A stretch of 64,000 nt of DNA. Origin: Turnera subulata (Eukaryota; Streptophyta; Magnoliopsida; Malpighiales; Passifloraceae). Made by a program: the position numbers and the translations under genes. How positions within the stretch are numbered: position 1 is the first letter of the stretch; every line of letters starts with the position of its first letter. The notes beneath the pieces were generated by a model. The model was given only the letters and a program-made list of their open reading frames with translations, ran no database searches and had not been told where the DNA came from. This document shows, piece by piece, positions 31,404 through 43,416 of the stretch. Location: contig JAKUCV010002023.1 in assembly GCA_028386065.3 (NCBI GenBank), forward strand, positions 214,952 to 278,951, written 5' to 3'.

Positions 31404-33242
31404 TGTGAACACCCAAATTTGACTCACGAATATAATTGAGGTTCTTGGAGTATAAGCTAAGGAATTTTTAGGCAGAGAATCCTAGACTTACGCGCAAGAA
31501 TCAAGTTGGAATCAAATTATGCAATACTCGGACAAAATAGGAGGAGCATGAATAGTAATCCAGACCCAGCGGTCATATTGAGATGACCACCAGGCTCGGG
31601 CGGAGATGCATGGAAGACCGCCAGGCCATGGCGGTCATGTCATGATGACCGCCAAGCCATGGCGGCCAAGTGTCCCAATTTAGGATGCTTTCTGCAGTGA
31701 GCACAACTCAGTATTTTGAATATTGCGGGAAATCTAGATATATAAATTGAGTGAAACTAATTGCAGACAAAAATAGACTTCCAAAGCTTTTCAGGAATAT
31801 AAAATTTGTATTTTTTAAACGTGTCTACACGGAGCAACAATTATTTCAATCCAGCCCAAGATGCAGATTTTTCTGTGCCGGTCTAGGCCTAACGTTTTAG
31901 GCATATCTCAAGAAATAGAAGTCCAATTGAGGAGAGCTTTGTATGTTAGGAAAGATGAGAGAATTATATAGAACTTTTTAGAAGAGTCCAATACTCAATT
32001 TGGGCGTCTTCTATTTGCAAAGTGCCGTGAAAGTTATGGATAAGAAAACAGGAAAAGTTCTGACTTGGAGTGCAAGTCAAGGATTTTATTTCCAATTTAA
32101 TCTAGGAGTTCCAAACCACCTGGTGGACTAATAGACCCCTAAGGTTTCTAGAGAAAGGGGCTTAGGTTATGGGGTGGTGGCAAGACACTTAATTAACTAA
32201 ATTTTCTCTCCACACACACCCTTAAGCACAATAGCTTGGAGAAACTCTCTCAATTTGTTTTCCTTTAACTTACTACTCTTAGATCTCACGTGGTATCTTT
32301 GTATTTGTATTCTATTTTTAGTCTTTGGAGAGAAGGAGCTGAATCAAAGGGTAAAGAAGCAATCAAATGCAATCCCGAAGCCAAGAACGCGAAGAACCCG
32401 AGTAGAGGTCCCTAATGCACGCAGTCTCAAAACAAAATTCATATCTGGACTTGTAGATGTCGGATTGCTGCGATCTTGGGCTCTCTATGTTGAGCCCAGA
32501 AGCTGAATCAATCGTATTCTTTTTTAAAAATTCGGTTGAAGTCAACGCATAGTTTCTGTCCAGAAACTCAAGGTAAGTGTCTAACCTCTTTTTTATTTTG
32601 AATCTTGTTGATTGATGATGAATTGATGTTGATTTGATGCTGAGACGTTTGCTGTGGGTGGGTTGATGTGATTGGTATTGATGAACTGTTAGAACTACAT
32701 GGCTTTAACCTCGATCACTCGGGTACATAGGTAGTCTCAAGTTGCCAATGGGATGCAGGCCAAATTGTATGTTTACTCTTTGTTTTGTCGTTGTGATGTC
32801 GATGTTGTGCTGCTGTGATGCTGATGTTGTGTTGTGTTGTGATTCCATGTGAGAACTACATAAGCTTTGAACCCGGTTGCTGGGCCGATTCTAGTCGTGG
32901 AATCTTAAGCTCAATTATGTTTTACTTTCTGTTTTGTTTTGTGTTGTTTTTTTATTATTTTTATTGTTGTTGTTGTTGCATATGGCATACTTTGATCATC
33001 AGATGCACACGATTTCTCCCCAACACGGATGGGTGCCTAACAACTTCCCATCAATGACGAACCCCCGAATCTAACATCTCTAGTTCGCTTTGATTGGTTT
33101 CCGTAAGAAGTTGTTGATGCTTAAAAAAGGTTTTTCCCTGCAATAAAATTTGGATGGCGACTCCTTTCATGTTGGATATTGGTTAAGTAGAAGGTGTAAG
33201 AATTAGGTGAGGGGTACGATCAATTTTGGTCCGATCCTCACA
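31404..33242 (+). mobile_element. Solo LTR, TGTGA family, copy 2, inside LINE
   Basis: 1839 bp, ends TGTGAACACCC...CCTCACA. Flanks CCCCC (31399-31403) and ACCCC (33243-33247) agree at four of five bases. It carries paired GC-rich inverted repeats at 31616-31660 and a shared 3' block (CAACACGGATGGGTGCCTAA, GGATGGCGACTCC). It splits the LINE endonuclease coding region. Confidence 0.87.
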
Positions 33243-34300
33243 ACCCCTTTCTTACATTCTCTTGAGTTTGATGGTTGTGCTGTTGTTGACCCCATCAGTT
33301 TTTCTGGGAGAATTTAGGTCATGTGGAAGCAAAACTTAGTCAAAATCGACATTGTTGCTAGTGATAGGCAATATATTCATATGTCTCTCCATGCCCCATC
33401 ATCCCATCAATGGCTCTTCACGGCAGTCTATGCCAGCCCGAGAGCAGGGACAAGGGACTCCTTATGCCGTGATTTGAGCCTCATTGCATCCACAACAACC
33501 CACCCCTAGCTACTAGCTGGTGACTTTAATGTTATCATAGACCCTACAGAGCGTTAGGGAGTCCCATTATCACGTTCTCCGGTTAGTACAAACTTTGTGA
33601 ATTTCATTGAGCATTGTAATCTTTTAGATCTTGGCTTTTGAGGGTCAATATTCACATAGGAGTGTAGGGGAGCGCAAAAATAGTTGGACTGGGAACTGTC
33701 TATTGCAGCATGGAGCACCAATTTTCCTGATGCAATTTTCCTACATCTACCCTCGACTAAATCGGATCATTCTCCCCTAGTTCTCAATCTTATCAATTCC
33801 CCCCAGCCGGGTAAACCAAGACTTTTTTGCTATCAGGTAGCCTAGACCATACATAAGGATTTTCCAGAGATCATTGCTAGTAATTGGCATCCTGACAGAC
33901 CTCTTACTGTTGCAACAACACACCTTGATAACACTCTTTCTTAGTGGAACCACAAATTCTTTGGCAATATTTCCCATAAAAAAGCGAAGCTACTAAGATG
34001 TATTGATGGGATTTAGCGAGCTAGGGACCAGGCAGGTGTAGCTCTTCCCTTGCAGTACTAGAGGCACAACTCAAGGAAGAATATGATACAGTTTTATTAA
34101 AAGAAGAACTTCTCTGGTACCAGAAACCCAGAAACAAGTGGATCCAGTGTGGGATCGGAACACATCTTACTTCCATACATCAATATTATTCGTCACCAGA
34201 GGCTTCTGTCTTGGGAATGATTGGTGCTTTGATCCTCCGTTACTATGTGAGGCTTCTGTCTCCTACTTTATTGACCTCTTTGCACTGGAGACACCATCTG
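33243..34300 (+). pseudogene. LINE endonuclease, C-terminal part
   Basis: Continues the endonuclease: IWVMWKQNLVKIDIVASDRQ, WLFTAVYASP, then LLAGDFNVII with the GDFN motif at 33519-33530 and SDHSPLV with the SDH motif at 33762-33770. These are conserved catalytic segments of apurinic-type LINE endonucleases, which nick the target DNA. Frames change at least three times, with stops between. After about 33800 the linker to RT is too decayed to follow. Confidence 0.85.
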
Positions 34301-36329
34301 TGTGAACACCCAAATTTGACCCAAACTTTATTCTATTATTTTGAATTATAAATTTGTTTCTGTCATTGATTGATGAGATGATTTGATTGATGGCATAAAT
34401 ATTTTTGTGATTTAATTTAGTAGAATAAGGGTATTTTATTTGCTTAATTATTTTATATATTTGGCCCTTTATTATTTGTTTGATTTTGGGTTAGAAATAG
34501 ATATTGGGTTTGGGTTAGTAAAATATGGATCCTCCAGAGAAGTTAGGCCATTTAAACATATGGCCTGCAGCTGATTTTAATCCTAATTTTCGTGAAAATT
34601 TAGGATTAGTTACATATTTTGCCTATTTTGTATTTTTATGGTTGTTTTAATTAAAAAAGGGAATAATTTAATGTGGGGTTGATAAAGAGGAAAAGTAATG
34701 GAGTAGGGACAAGTTTAGGATGTTTTCTGGATCAGGAAATATTCTAGAAGGCATGGGAACCAACTAGGAATCGGATTGGAGGAGAAAAAGTAAGAAAAGA
34801 GGAAAAACTACATAGTCGGTGGCGGACATGGCGACATGATTGCCACCACCGATGGACAAAGAAGGATGACTTCCAGGCCCTGGCGGTCGTCACGACATGA
34901 CCGCCGGGACTGTGGCGGTCGTTCCTTCCAGAGCCTTCTTTTTGCCTCTTTTTTCGCAATCCTAGCCCACAACCATCAGATTTAGGGGTTCAATCTCGAC
35001 CCTTAGATTAATATGACGAACCCCTACTCCCTGAACACTATAAATAGAACCCCCATTACACATTAGAAGGACAGACATTAGAATTATTCTCTACACATCC
35101 ATAAGCTTAGAGTGCTTGGAGAAACCCTAGTTCTTCGAGTTTAGGAGTTGCTTTAGGAGCTAATTTTCTAGAGAGATTTCGTGGAGAGGAGTAGCAACAA
35201 CCCAGTAGCAAGAGGAGAGTAAGAAGGTTAGAAGATGGAATCGGAGCAAATCATTGGAGAAAAGAGTGCAAATCTGAGAGGAGTGTTCTTCCCTGTGCAG
35301 TCTCGGGAAAATCGTGATATCTCGGGCTACAGACGTCAGAATGATGCATTCTTGGTGTCTTTGGAAAGCTAAGAGAGAATCTATGACTTTGTTGTTGATG
35401 CCAGACGTTGATTCGGTCTCTGGTAGGACCAGTTTTGATTGAAGTCGAGTCAATATTCTGTTGCGGAGCGAAAAGCTAAAGGGAGCAAGAGGAGGTAAGC
35501 CTAACCCTTTAAATCGATTTTTGCTGCAAGGATTATATTGTTGTGATGATATTGATGATGATGCTTTGATTGTTAAGTGAATCCATGCTTAGAACTACGT
35601 GGCTTTGACCTCGTGATGCGGTTACATAGGTAGTCTCGAGACGTAGAGATGCAAGCCAAATTGCGTGTTTCTTTTCCAGTTATATTACGTGTTGTTTTGG
35701 TGCCGTGATGTTGCTGTGATATTGGTACTGCTACTATTATACTGTTGTTGTTGATATGATGTTAACGCTGCTACTACGATGTTGATGTTGTGATGATGTC
35801 GCTTATGAGTTGTGTTGTGAGTTGTTGGGATATCGTCGTGACATTGATGTTGGGGTTGTGATGTTAATATTGGGACTTCGATTTTGGTATTACTGTAGAA
35901 GTATTGATATTGCTATGATTTCGCTGCACTGTCTGTCGTGTTGTGTAATGCCATATAAGAACTACGTGAGCTTTGAATCCGGCCGCCGGAGTACTTAGGT
36001 GGGTTCTAGTGGTGGAACCTTTAGCTCAATTATGTGTTTATTTTCTGTTTTGTTTTCGTTTCCGTTACCTTTGTTTTGTTGTTGTGTTGTTTGTGCATAT
36101 GCATGCAGGGATCTTCAATTGCACACGATTTCGTCCCAACACGGATGGGTGCCTAACACCTTCCCATCTGTGATGAACCCCTGAATCCTACATTTTTGGA
36201 ACGCTATGACCAGTTGCTGCGGGTTATAGATTTCAAGGTTTTTCCCTGAATTTTGTCCTTAATAAAATTCGGGTGGCGACTCCTTTGATATAGTGAGAGA
36301 TCAAATTAAATTTTGGTCGGGTCCTCACA
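34301..36329 (+). mobile_element. Solo LTR, TGTGA family, copy 3, inside LINE
   Basis: 2029 bp, ends TGTGAACACCC...CCTCACA, with a perfect TSD ATCTG (34296-34300 and 36330-36334). TATA box at 35039-35046 (CACTATAAATAGAACCCC), GC-rich inverted repeats at about 34815-34922, and the shared block CAACACGGATGGGTGCCTAA near 36138. It separates the LINE linker region from its RT. Confidence 0.92.
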
Positions 36330-36399
36330 ATCTGTACCTTTGTATGTCGGGCGAGGAAGATTTCTGGGTATCCCCCAAACTGCACTTGATTCTCTTACC

Positions 36400-37320
36400 A
36401 CCCCACATCGGAGAAAGAGGTATATCAAGCATTGCGGGATATGAAACCATACAAAGCCCCTAGAGTTGATGGTTTCCCAGCTGGTTTCTTCCAAAAACAC
36501 TGGAATATTGTGAAAGAGAGTTTATGTGGTTTTGTCAACAACGCCCTCACCAATGATTGCTTTGATTCATCCATTAACAGAATGTTGTTGGCGCTCATTC
36601 CTAAGATATCGTCTCCAGAACTGTTATCTCGTCCTATTAGTTTATGTAATGTCACTTATAAGCTTTTGTCTAAAGTCCTTGTTAACCGCCTTAAACCTTT
36701 GATAAACTCACTTGTTCTTCCTTTTTTTTTTTGATGAACTCACTTGTTCTTCCCTTTTAGTCTTCTTTTGTTCCAAGTAGACAGATTATGGACAATATCA
36801 TTGTAGTCCAGGAGATCATTTATTCCATGCATATCAAGAAAAGTGGATGCAAATACATGGCATTTAAGATTGACCTTGAGAAAGCCTATGACAGGATCCG
36901 CTGGGATTTCATCCAAGATACTCTCCAAGATCTTGGGCTTCCTTCCAGGCTTATTAACCTTATTCTTTTCTGTATCTCATCTAGCTCTATGCAGATCCTC
37001 TGGAACGGTGAAATGACACTAGTTTTCAAGCCATCTCGTGGCCTTCTTCAGGGAGACCCATTATCCCCCTATATCGAGTTTCCAAGATACTCTCCAAGAT
37101 CTCTTTGCTCTCTGCTTGGAGAGATTATCACAATCCATTAATGCTAGTGTTTGCACGAATATTTAGAAACCCTACCAACCGAAAAGGAATAGTCCGCCCA
37201 TTTCTCATATATTATTTTGCTGATGATTTGGTTCTTTTTGCAAAAGGTACAGTGGAGCAAGCACAATTAATCACCTAAGTTTTGGAGGAATTTTGCCTAA
37301 GCTCGGTGCAACGAATTAGC
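36400..37320 (+). pseudogene. LINE reverse transcriptase, broken
   Basis: Motifs appear in the expected order: ALRDMKPYKAPRVDGFPAGF (fingers), PISLCNVTYKLLSKVLVNRL, FVPSRQIMDNI, KIDLEKAYDRIRWDF (catalytic motif A), GLLQGDPLSPY (motif B), and YYFADDLVLFAK with the FADD catalytic motif at 37216-37227. The enzyme makes cDNA by target-primed reverse transcription. It is interrupted near 36734, where a tract CTCACTTGTTCTTCC is duplicated around a T run (36707-36760), and after motif B, where the frame is lost before FADD. Confidence 0.92.
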
Positions 37321-38379
37321 CGACCTATGTCCCACATTTAATGCTCCAAGAATTTGTCCACAAGTCTAGCTCATGCCATCAGCAATACTTGTGGCATTCC
37401 CCTAACAACGAACCTTGGGAAATATTCGGGCATCCCACTCATCCATGGACGTACTAGCACTAGTTTATTTTGTGATATTAGTAATAAACTTGATGAGAAA
37501 ATTCAAAGTTGGCAGATTAAGTCTCTTTCCTTTGCTGACAAATTGACTTCAATTTAATCTGTTTTGCAGGCTATTCCTGCTTACTCCACGCAAATGCTTG
37601 CCCTCCCAATTTCAATTTGTATGAGGCAGACAGGAAGTCCCGACAGTTCCTCTAGGGATCAATAAAGAATGATAAAAAGATCTTCTCTCATCAACTGGCA
37701 CCTATTCTATAAGCTCAAAGACAAAGGTGGCATGGGCCTTCGAAATATGCAACAAGCGAATAAAGCTTACCTGATCAAGTTGGCTTGGAAGTTTCTCACC
37801 TGTACTGACCTTCTTTGGGTTATGTTGTTGAAATCTAAGTATAGTGCCGGCAACGGCTTCCTCTCCAAAATGATATCAGGAAAGCGAAGCTCCTACATCT
37901 AGAGGGGTATATGTAAATCCTGGCCCACACTTCATAAGGGTGCTTCTTGTCTTGCGGGGAATGGGACCAATGCAAGATTTTGGACAGATAACTTGCTGGG
38001 CAGAAGTGGTGACCTCAAGTCCCAAGCTATTCAGCCTGTCCCCGATGATCACTTACAGCGCTCACTGGCTTCTTATGTCACCCTAGATGGAGACTGGTAT
38101 ATTGATGCCCTGTAGGGCTACCTCTCCCCTGCAGTACTAGGCGTTTTGGCTTTATGTCTGACCTTGAATCATGAAGGAGAGGAGGATGTTGTGACCTATG
38201 ACCACACTAGCTCGGGGGAGCGTACTGTCAGGATGACCTATCAACTCATTCGTGGCTCTCTGGAACATTAACTGGCAGAACCTTAGAGATCACTATGGAG
38301 ATGGAAGGGCTTTCCGAGAATAAGAACGTTCCTATGGCAGCTCGCTCATGATGCTCTTTTGACTAATGCCATTAGAGTG

Positions 38380-39320
38380 TAGCGGCACATATGCACTGAT
38401 GCCACTTGCCCGCACTGCCTCCAAGCCCGAGAGACAAGCTTACATGCTATACATGACTGTAGTTTTGCTCAATCCATTTGGAAATACTTTCTACATTATA
38501 ATGCTTGGCAAACCTTTTCTGCCGATGGAACCATGGAGTCTTGGCTTTCTTCAGCACTCAAGAAACCTTTGGAGTGCACAACCCCCTGCCCATGGTCAGT
38601 CTTTTTTGGTGTGGGAGCATGGATGATCTGGACGTCATGCAACGAGCTTATCTTCCAACACCAAGGCCAACAAGAGGATCTCTGGAGTCTAGCAGAAAGA
38701 GCACTCACCTAAACATTCCAGGTGTGGCGTGAACAGTCCCAGTCTGCGGCTGCTAGTCTACAATCACCTTCTCGCAAGATCTTTGTCTGCTGGAAGCCTC
38801 CGGAGACAGGTTGGATAAAAATCAGCACAGATGGTGTAGTTCGTTACCGTAGAGGGTGCACAGGAGCAGGGAGAGTCTTTAGGAACTCGGCTGGGACGTG
38901 GGTATTGGGGTTTACACATTGACTTCAACCCAGTACCCCCCTCTTTGCTGAGTTATGGGCAGCCTATAATGCTTTGTGTCTTGCATGGAGCTCTCGCTTT
39001 CCCCGGGTAGTGGTGGAGGTAGATAGCATGGACATTGTTTCCCTTATAAACTCTAGCATACCTACCCGCTTCGACCGTTTCCCGCTGATGGAATGTGAGC
39101 ATGAGATGTTTCAACGGCCATGGTTCGTTGTTGTCCAGCATGTTCTTCGCGAGGCGAATATGATGCCTGATTTACTTGCCAAGACGAGCCTCTCTCTAGA
39201 CTTAGCTTTAGTTTTAGCGGGCACACCTCCGCAGTACTGTATGAACCAGCTATTGTTGGATGCCTCGGGGGCACAGACCCTCATAGAATTCATAATGTTA
39301 TCTGTCTTTATTTTCCTTTA
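38380..39320 (+). pseudogene. LINE zinc finger and RNase H, broken
   Basis: A Cys/His cluster (HICTDATCPHCLQARETSLH then AIHDC, from 38389) matches the zf-RVT segment after LINE RTs. From about 38800 an RNase H domain follows: WIKISTDGVVRYRRG (first Asp), AELWAAYNA (Glu), VVVEVDSMDIVSLIN (second Asp) and HVLREANMMPDLLAK (His and last acidic). The frame shifts near 38920, between the first and second parts. RNase H would remove template RNA. The poly(A) tail starts 26 bp after this region. Confidence 0.9.
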
Positions 39321-39338
39321 ATACCAAAAAAAAAAAAA

Positions 39339-39913
39339 GAACAAGAACCTATCCCACTAAACACAAACTCTCACAATGTTTACATGCATAAATTTAAAAC
39401 TTAAAAGTTTGTTAGCATCAAAACATGACTAAGGCATAAGAATGATTAATAAACATGATTAAGCAAAGTAAAATACTAATCCACACATAATCAAATACCT
39501 CGATTAGTGTGCTTAATCAAAATTATAGAAAATAATTAACACAAAGCACATGCTAATTCGACCTTAAGCCAACATAGTTCTAATATAATTTTTATATGTA
39601 AAATAGGAAAAATATAAATGGATAAATAATATGAATATTAATGTTCACTTTATAAAAATTTAAATAATATTAGTTATTTATATAAATATTGAAAAATTAT
39701 ATTTTATTATAATTTGAATAACATAAAGTCTATATGAAAAGAGGTGAATGTTACGCATTTAATATGTTGATACAAAGTTAAGCTAATTAGGAAATAATTA
39801 GTCATAGAAAGTAATTATACACAAACATAACATCTAACATCTATATTGAGTATGAGGGTGTCTAAATAGAAAGTAAAAAACATCATTTCTCGTAGGATCT
39901 GTCTTTAGTATGG
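39339..39913. other. AT-rich noncoding DNA after the LINE
   Basis: It starts with ACCTATCCCACTAAAC, which resembles the tandem units at 30611 and 30775, so it is probably the continuation of the LINE target. The rest is AT-rich with no recognised gene. Confidence 0.5.
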
Positions 39914-40299
39914 CATTCTGTAACAGCCCCGGTAAAAATTTTATTTTTACCGGGACTGTTTACGTTAAATTACAGTAATTTACTATTGATTTTAATCTTG
40001 GGTAATTAATTTATGGTAAATCGAGCATTGGATTCCGAAACCGAGCCCTGATCCACGTTCGAAATTTTTCTGCGGATTTTACGGACCAAAGTTGGAATTT
40101 TTCGGGTCCAGGAATCTTCAGAAAAGTCGGGTTTATCCTCGGTTTATTGGACCAGAAATAAAGAAAAGTGGGTATACCGGATATTTTCTGGTCCAGGCGG
40201 GTCACACTTCACATGTAGCATAGTAACTGCATAATTGAAGCTCAATTATTCAGCCGCCTCTTCCTGTTATACCTGTGATTAACCAGTTGTTTTTCAGCC

Positions 40300-40307
40300 T
40301 ATAAAAC
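40300..40307 (+). promoter_or_regulatory. TATA box of solo LTR 39919
   Basis: CAGCCTATAAAACTAATT followed by a CT-rich leader (TTTTTTCTTCTCCCTACCC). Confidence 0.65.
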
Positions 40308-41892
40308 TAATTTTTTCTTCTCCCTACCCAGTGCACCTCATCGCCTCCATCACCATACTCCTCTTCTTCATTTTCCTCTGCCCAGCTTCTGCCCAGCTCT
40401 TCTGCAACCTTAGAAACTTGTAAAGAAAAATATATATACAAAAAAAAAACAGCAACACACACACCCACAACCTACACGCCATCGTTTCACCCATCTTCTT
40501 TTTCTTTTTTTTTTTCATTTCTCCTCCCCAAGCCACCACACACCGGCCGAGAACCAGCCACCCGAGGCCACCTCGCCACCCACCCGAGGCCACCTCACCA
40601 CCATTCCCTCCTTCTCTTTTCCTTCTCCTCTCGCCGGCCGCCCTCCCTGCAGCTCGCCATCGCTGCCGAGACGAGACGAACCCGACGAGCAGCCCATCGA
40701 GCCGTCTCCCTCGTCCCGTGACAGCCGACCACGGAGTTGCACACAGTGTCGCCGCCTCCTTTCATCGCCGTCTTGCTCGTAGCCGGCCTCCCCGCGTCGT
40801 CTGCTCGCCCTGCAGACGCCTGCACTTCGCCGCGCCGCCTCTGCAAGGTGAGCCATGGATGTGCAGACCCGGTTGTGTGGTGTCGGTCGCGGGTTGACCC
40901 GTTTTGGAGGGGACTCGACCCGGTTGCGTGAGACTTGACCCGTTTCATGGTCAGGTCGCGACCTGGGTCTAAGCCTTGGGTCGCGCGGGTTCTGGGCCGG
41001 GTATGGCTTGGGCCTGCTGTGGTCTAGGCTTTGACCTGGGCCTGGTCTTGGGTTTGGGCTGAGTTTGGATATGGGCTGCATAGTATGGCCCAGTCTGATT
41101 TAATTAAAAAAAGAAGAAGAAGAGAAAATAAAATTTGGAAAAATATAAATTTGAAGGAAAATAATTTTGGGGAAATATATATGGTATAAAATAATTATTT
41201 TGGGAAGTACATACTCATGAAAAAAAAATACGGAAAGGGTATTATCAAGGTAATATGATACCGGAATAATATCCGGGTAAAAGTATAAGTATGGTATATT
41301 TTGACACATGGATAATAAATGGTGAATGATGATGATGGTAATGGAAAATTAATCCGGGGGAATAACCGATACAAGTCAGTATTTAATTTCCGATACACAG
41401 TACTAGCATGGCATTTGCATATCACCTTATGTGTGCATATTATTTGATTGATATAGGAGTTGATAACGAGCAATTTGCTGAGGAACCGGACTTGGAATTT
41501 GCTGAACATTTCCATAACTGAGTAGTCGGCTAAGGTAAGGATGGATAACCTTTGTTATGTTGCCTGTAATACTTGTGTGCTTTGTTGTTTGATTGAACTG
41601 CTGAGATGTTCATTGTTGGCTGTTTGACTGTTGTGGTTATTGCTATTGTGATTGTTGGATTGTGTTGTTGTTACCTGGATATTATGTTGGGATTGATGTT
41701 GAACTATTGACTATGGATAATTGAGAAAAGGAAAATGGAAATTGGAAATTGGAGTTGATTTGAGATGATGATATAATTGTCATGTGGAAAGTAGTGGTAC
41801 GACCCGATGGTTTGAAAATTAATTTTGGGAAGCTATGGTTGGTTACTTGGTTGGTTACTTGGTTTGGTTGGCATGTTGATGCCTGTGGTTGG

Positions 41893-42002
41893 GGTATACC
41901 GAATACCCAGTGCTTCGGATATACCGAATATCCGGTTGGCATGATGATGCCAGTGGTTGGGGTATACCGAATACCCAGTGGTTTGGATATACCAAATATC
42001 CG
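41893..42002. repeat. Palindrome array in solo LTR 39919
   Basis: Four units: GGGTATACCGAATACCC twice and GGATATACCGAATATCC / GGATATACCAAATATCC, separated by GATGCC-containing spacers. Arms GGGTAT/ATACCC and GGATAT/ATATCC pair perfectly. Confidence 0.9.
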
Positions 42003-42246
42003 GTTTTGGGTTGTTAAACCCGGTATGGTAAGAACGGTATGGTTCTCTTTGACCTAGCATCCGAAATTAATTGATAACCTGGTACGACCCTAGCTTGTCC
42101 AGTGACGGGGGCCCGGAAGATAAAATTGGAAATTATGTTAAATATTCTTTTTGTCCTGGCTCAGTCTTATATGAGATATGTTGTTGATTTGTTGTGATTT
42201 CTTTACTGTATTACGGTTTCCTGCATATCACTGTTTATCCTTCGTC

Positions 42247-42295
42247 GGTGAGCACTTCGGACTCACCCCTCGCCTACGGGGTTTCATCCCGTAGG
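42247..42295 (+). repeat. Double hairpin near the 3' end of the LTR
   Basis: GGTGAG (42247-42252) pairs with CTCACC (42262-42267) around CACTTCGGA, and CCTACGGG (42273-42280) pairs with CCCGTAGG (42288-42295) around GTTTCAT. The same pair of hairpins recurs in other Tekay-type LTRs here. Confidence 0.8.
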
Positions 42296-42690
42296 TTAAG
42301 TTGTTTCGTAGTTCAGGTATGACGTTCGATGGCTGCTGCTTTCTTCTCCACCTGACTCCGGATCCATACCTCCGCTGCATGTGCATGAAGTCTTCCGCTG
42401 CTGTTCTATTGCATATGATGCTGTATTACATTTCCGCTGCTGTGTTAGCTTGTTCATATGACTTTGAGGCTGTTTGTCACTCTGCCTCTATTGCTTGCTC
42501 TTTTCTCTGCTGCTGTTATATATTGTGAGCTGTGAGCTACTGAATAATGGTCCCCGTGTTGGGTGACGGTTGTTGTATTTGTTTTCCAGTTGTATATACG
42601 GGTTGTTGTACTGTATTCCCTATCAATAAGAATAGTTTCGGCACGTGTTTACTGTGTTACGGTAAATACGGGTCGGGGCGCTTCATATTC

Positions 42691-43416
42691 TATCTCTTTC
42701 CATTACATCATATTTCACAATATATACATATCATGTCTTTATTTTCAATTATATGCCATTATTTTTAAATACTTATTTAAAATATTTTTGTGATATGGCA
42801 AGTTCATGATTGAAATCATAATAATAGACCCAAAAGTATGATTACACATAAATTAAGAAATGAAACAACAAACGTGGTTGAGTGCGGTGCGGTTAAATCC
42901 AGTAGCATATCGTTGTATCCTAGTTGTTCCTAGACTGAAGAAGCCTCCCCTCTACCTAAAATTTTTAATAAAAAAGTGACAAGAAAATGTCAAAGATATA
43001 AACAACACTAAAAAGATATAACCCGGGGTATCCGTATGGTTTGGGGTAAGTGATAGCATTATAGATAGTGGAAAACCTATTTAACTTTGTAGTGATATGC
43101 CAGAATAAGTGAAAGAAATCAATTAGCTATTATTATAGGATAAACTTTAAGTTACCTATTAATTAATATTAGCCCCGTTATAATTTAGCTTTTCTATAAG
43201 AATATAATTTAGTTATTATTGCATGGGCACTAATGTACTTTTCCAAATCAAATATGATATTCAAACCATAAATCAGTTATAAATTTCTATTTATGAATAT
43301 TTTTATTTTTTTAAAAATAATTATGTCATATGTCACATCTTCATGATATAGGTATAGAAATAATAGAGCCCATCGAGCAAGTATTTTGCTATTTAAAAAA
43401 TATTTTTTCTGTGGTG
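42691..43416. other. AT-rich intergenic DNA
   Basis: About 730 bp without a recognised gene, RNA or mobile element; ends at the 8-bp target duplication of the hAT element. Confidence 0.5.

Larger units (their letters stand above)
31236..39338 (+). mobile_element. LINE retrotransposon, interrupted by two solo LTRs
   Basis: Endonuclease, reverse transcriptase, zinc-finger and RNase H segments occur in plus-strand order and end in a poly(A) run at 39326-39338. Two solo LTRs (31404-33242, 34301-36329) split it. Without them about 4.2 kb remains. The 5' limit is estimated: the endonuclease reading can be followed back to about 31270, and ORF1 is not recognised, so the copy is probably 5'-truncated. 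Many stops and frameshifts make it inactive. The duplication expected at LINE ends was not identified. Confidence 0.9.
39919..42685 (+). mobile_element. Solo LTR, Tekay-type (TGTAACAGCC subfamily)
   Basis: 2767 bp, ends TGTAACAGCC...GGGGCGCTTCA. Flanks CATTC (39914-39918) and TATTC (42686-42690) agree at four of five bases. The TATA box CTATAAAAC is at 40300-40307, a splice-donor-like AAGGTGAGC at 40846, an array of GGGTAT/ATACCC and GGATAT/ATATCC palindromes at 41893-42002, and two perfect hairpins at 42247-42295. Same subfamily as LTRs A and B and related to the Tekay element at 52514. Confidence 0.9.

Noticed and set aside
28310..36329. The three TGTGA-family copies as parts of one full element
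   Set aside because: Each has its own target duplication (perfect for copies 1 and 3, near-perfect for copy 2), and the DNA between them is LINE or older repeat, not an LTR-element interior.
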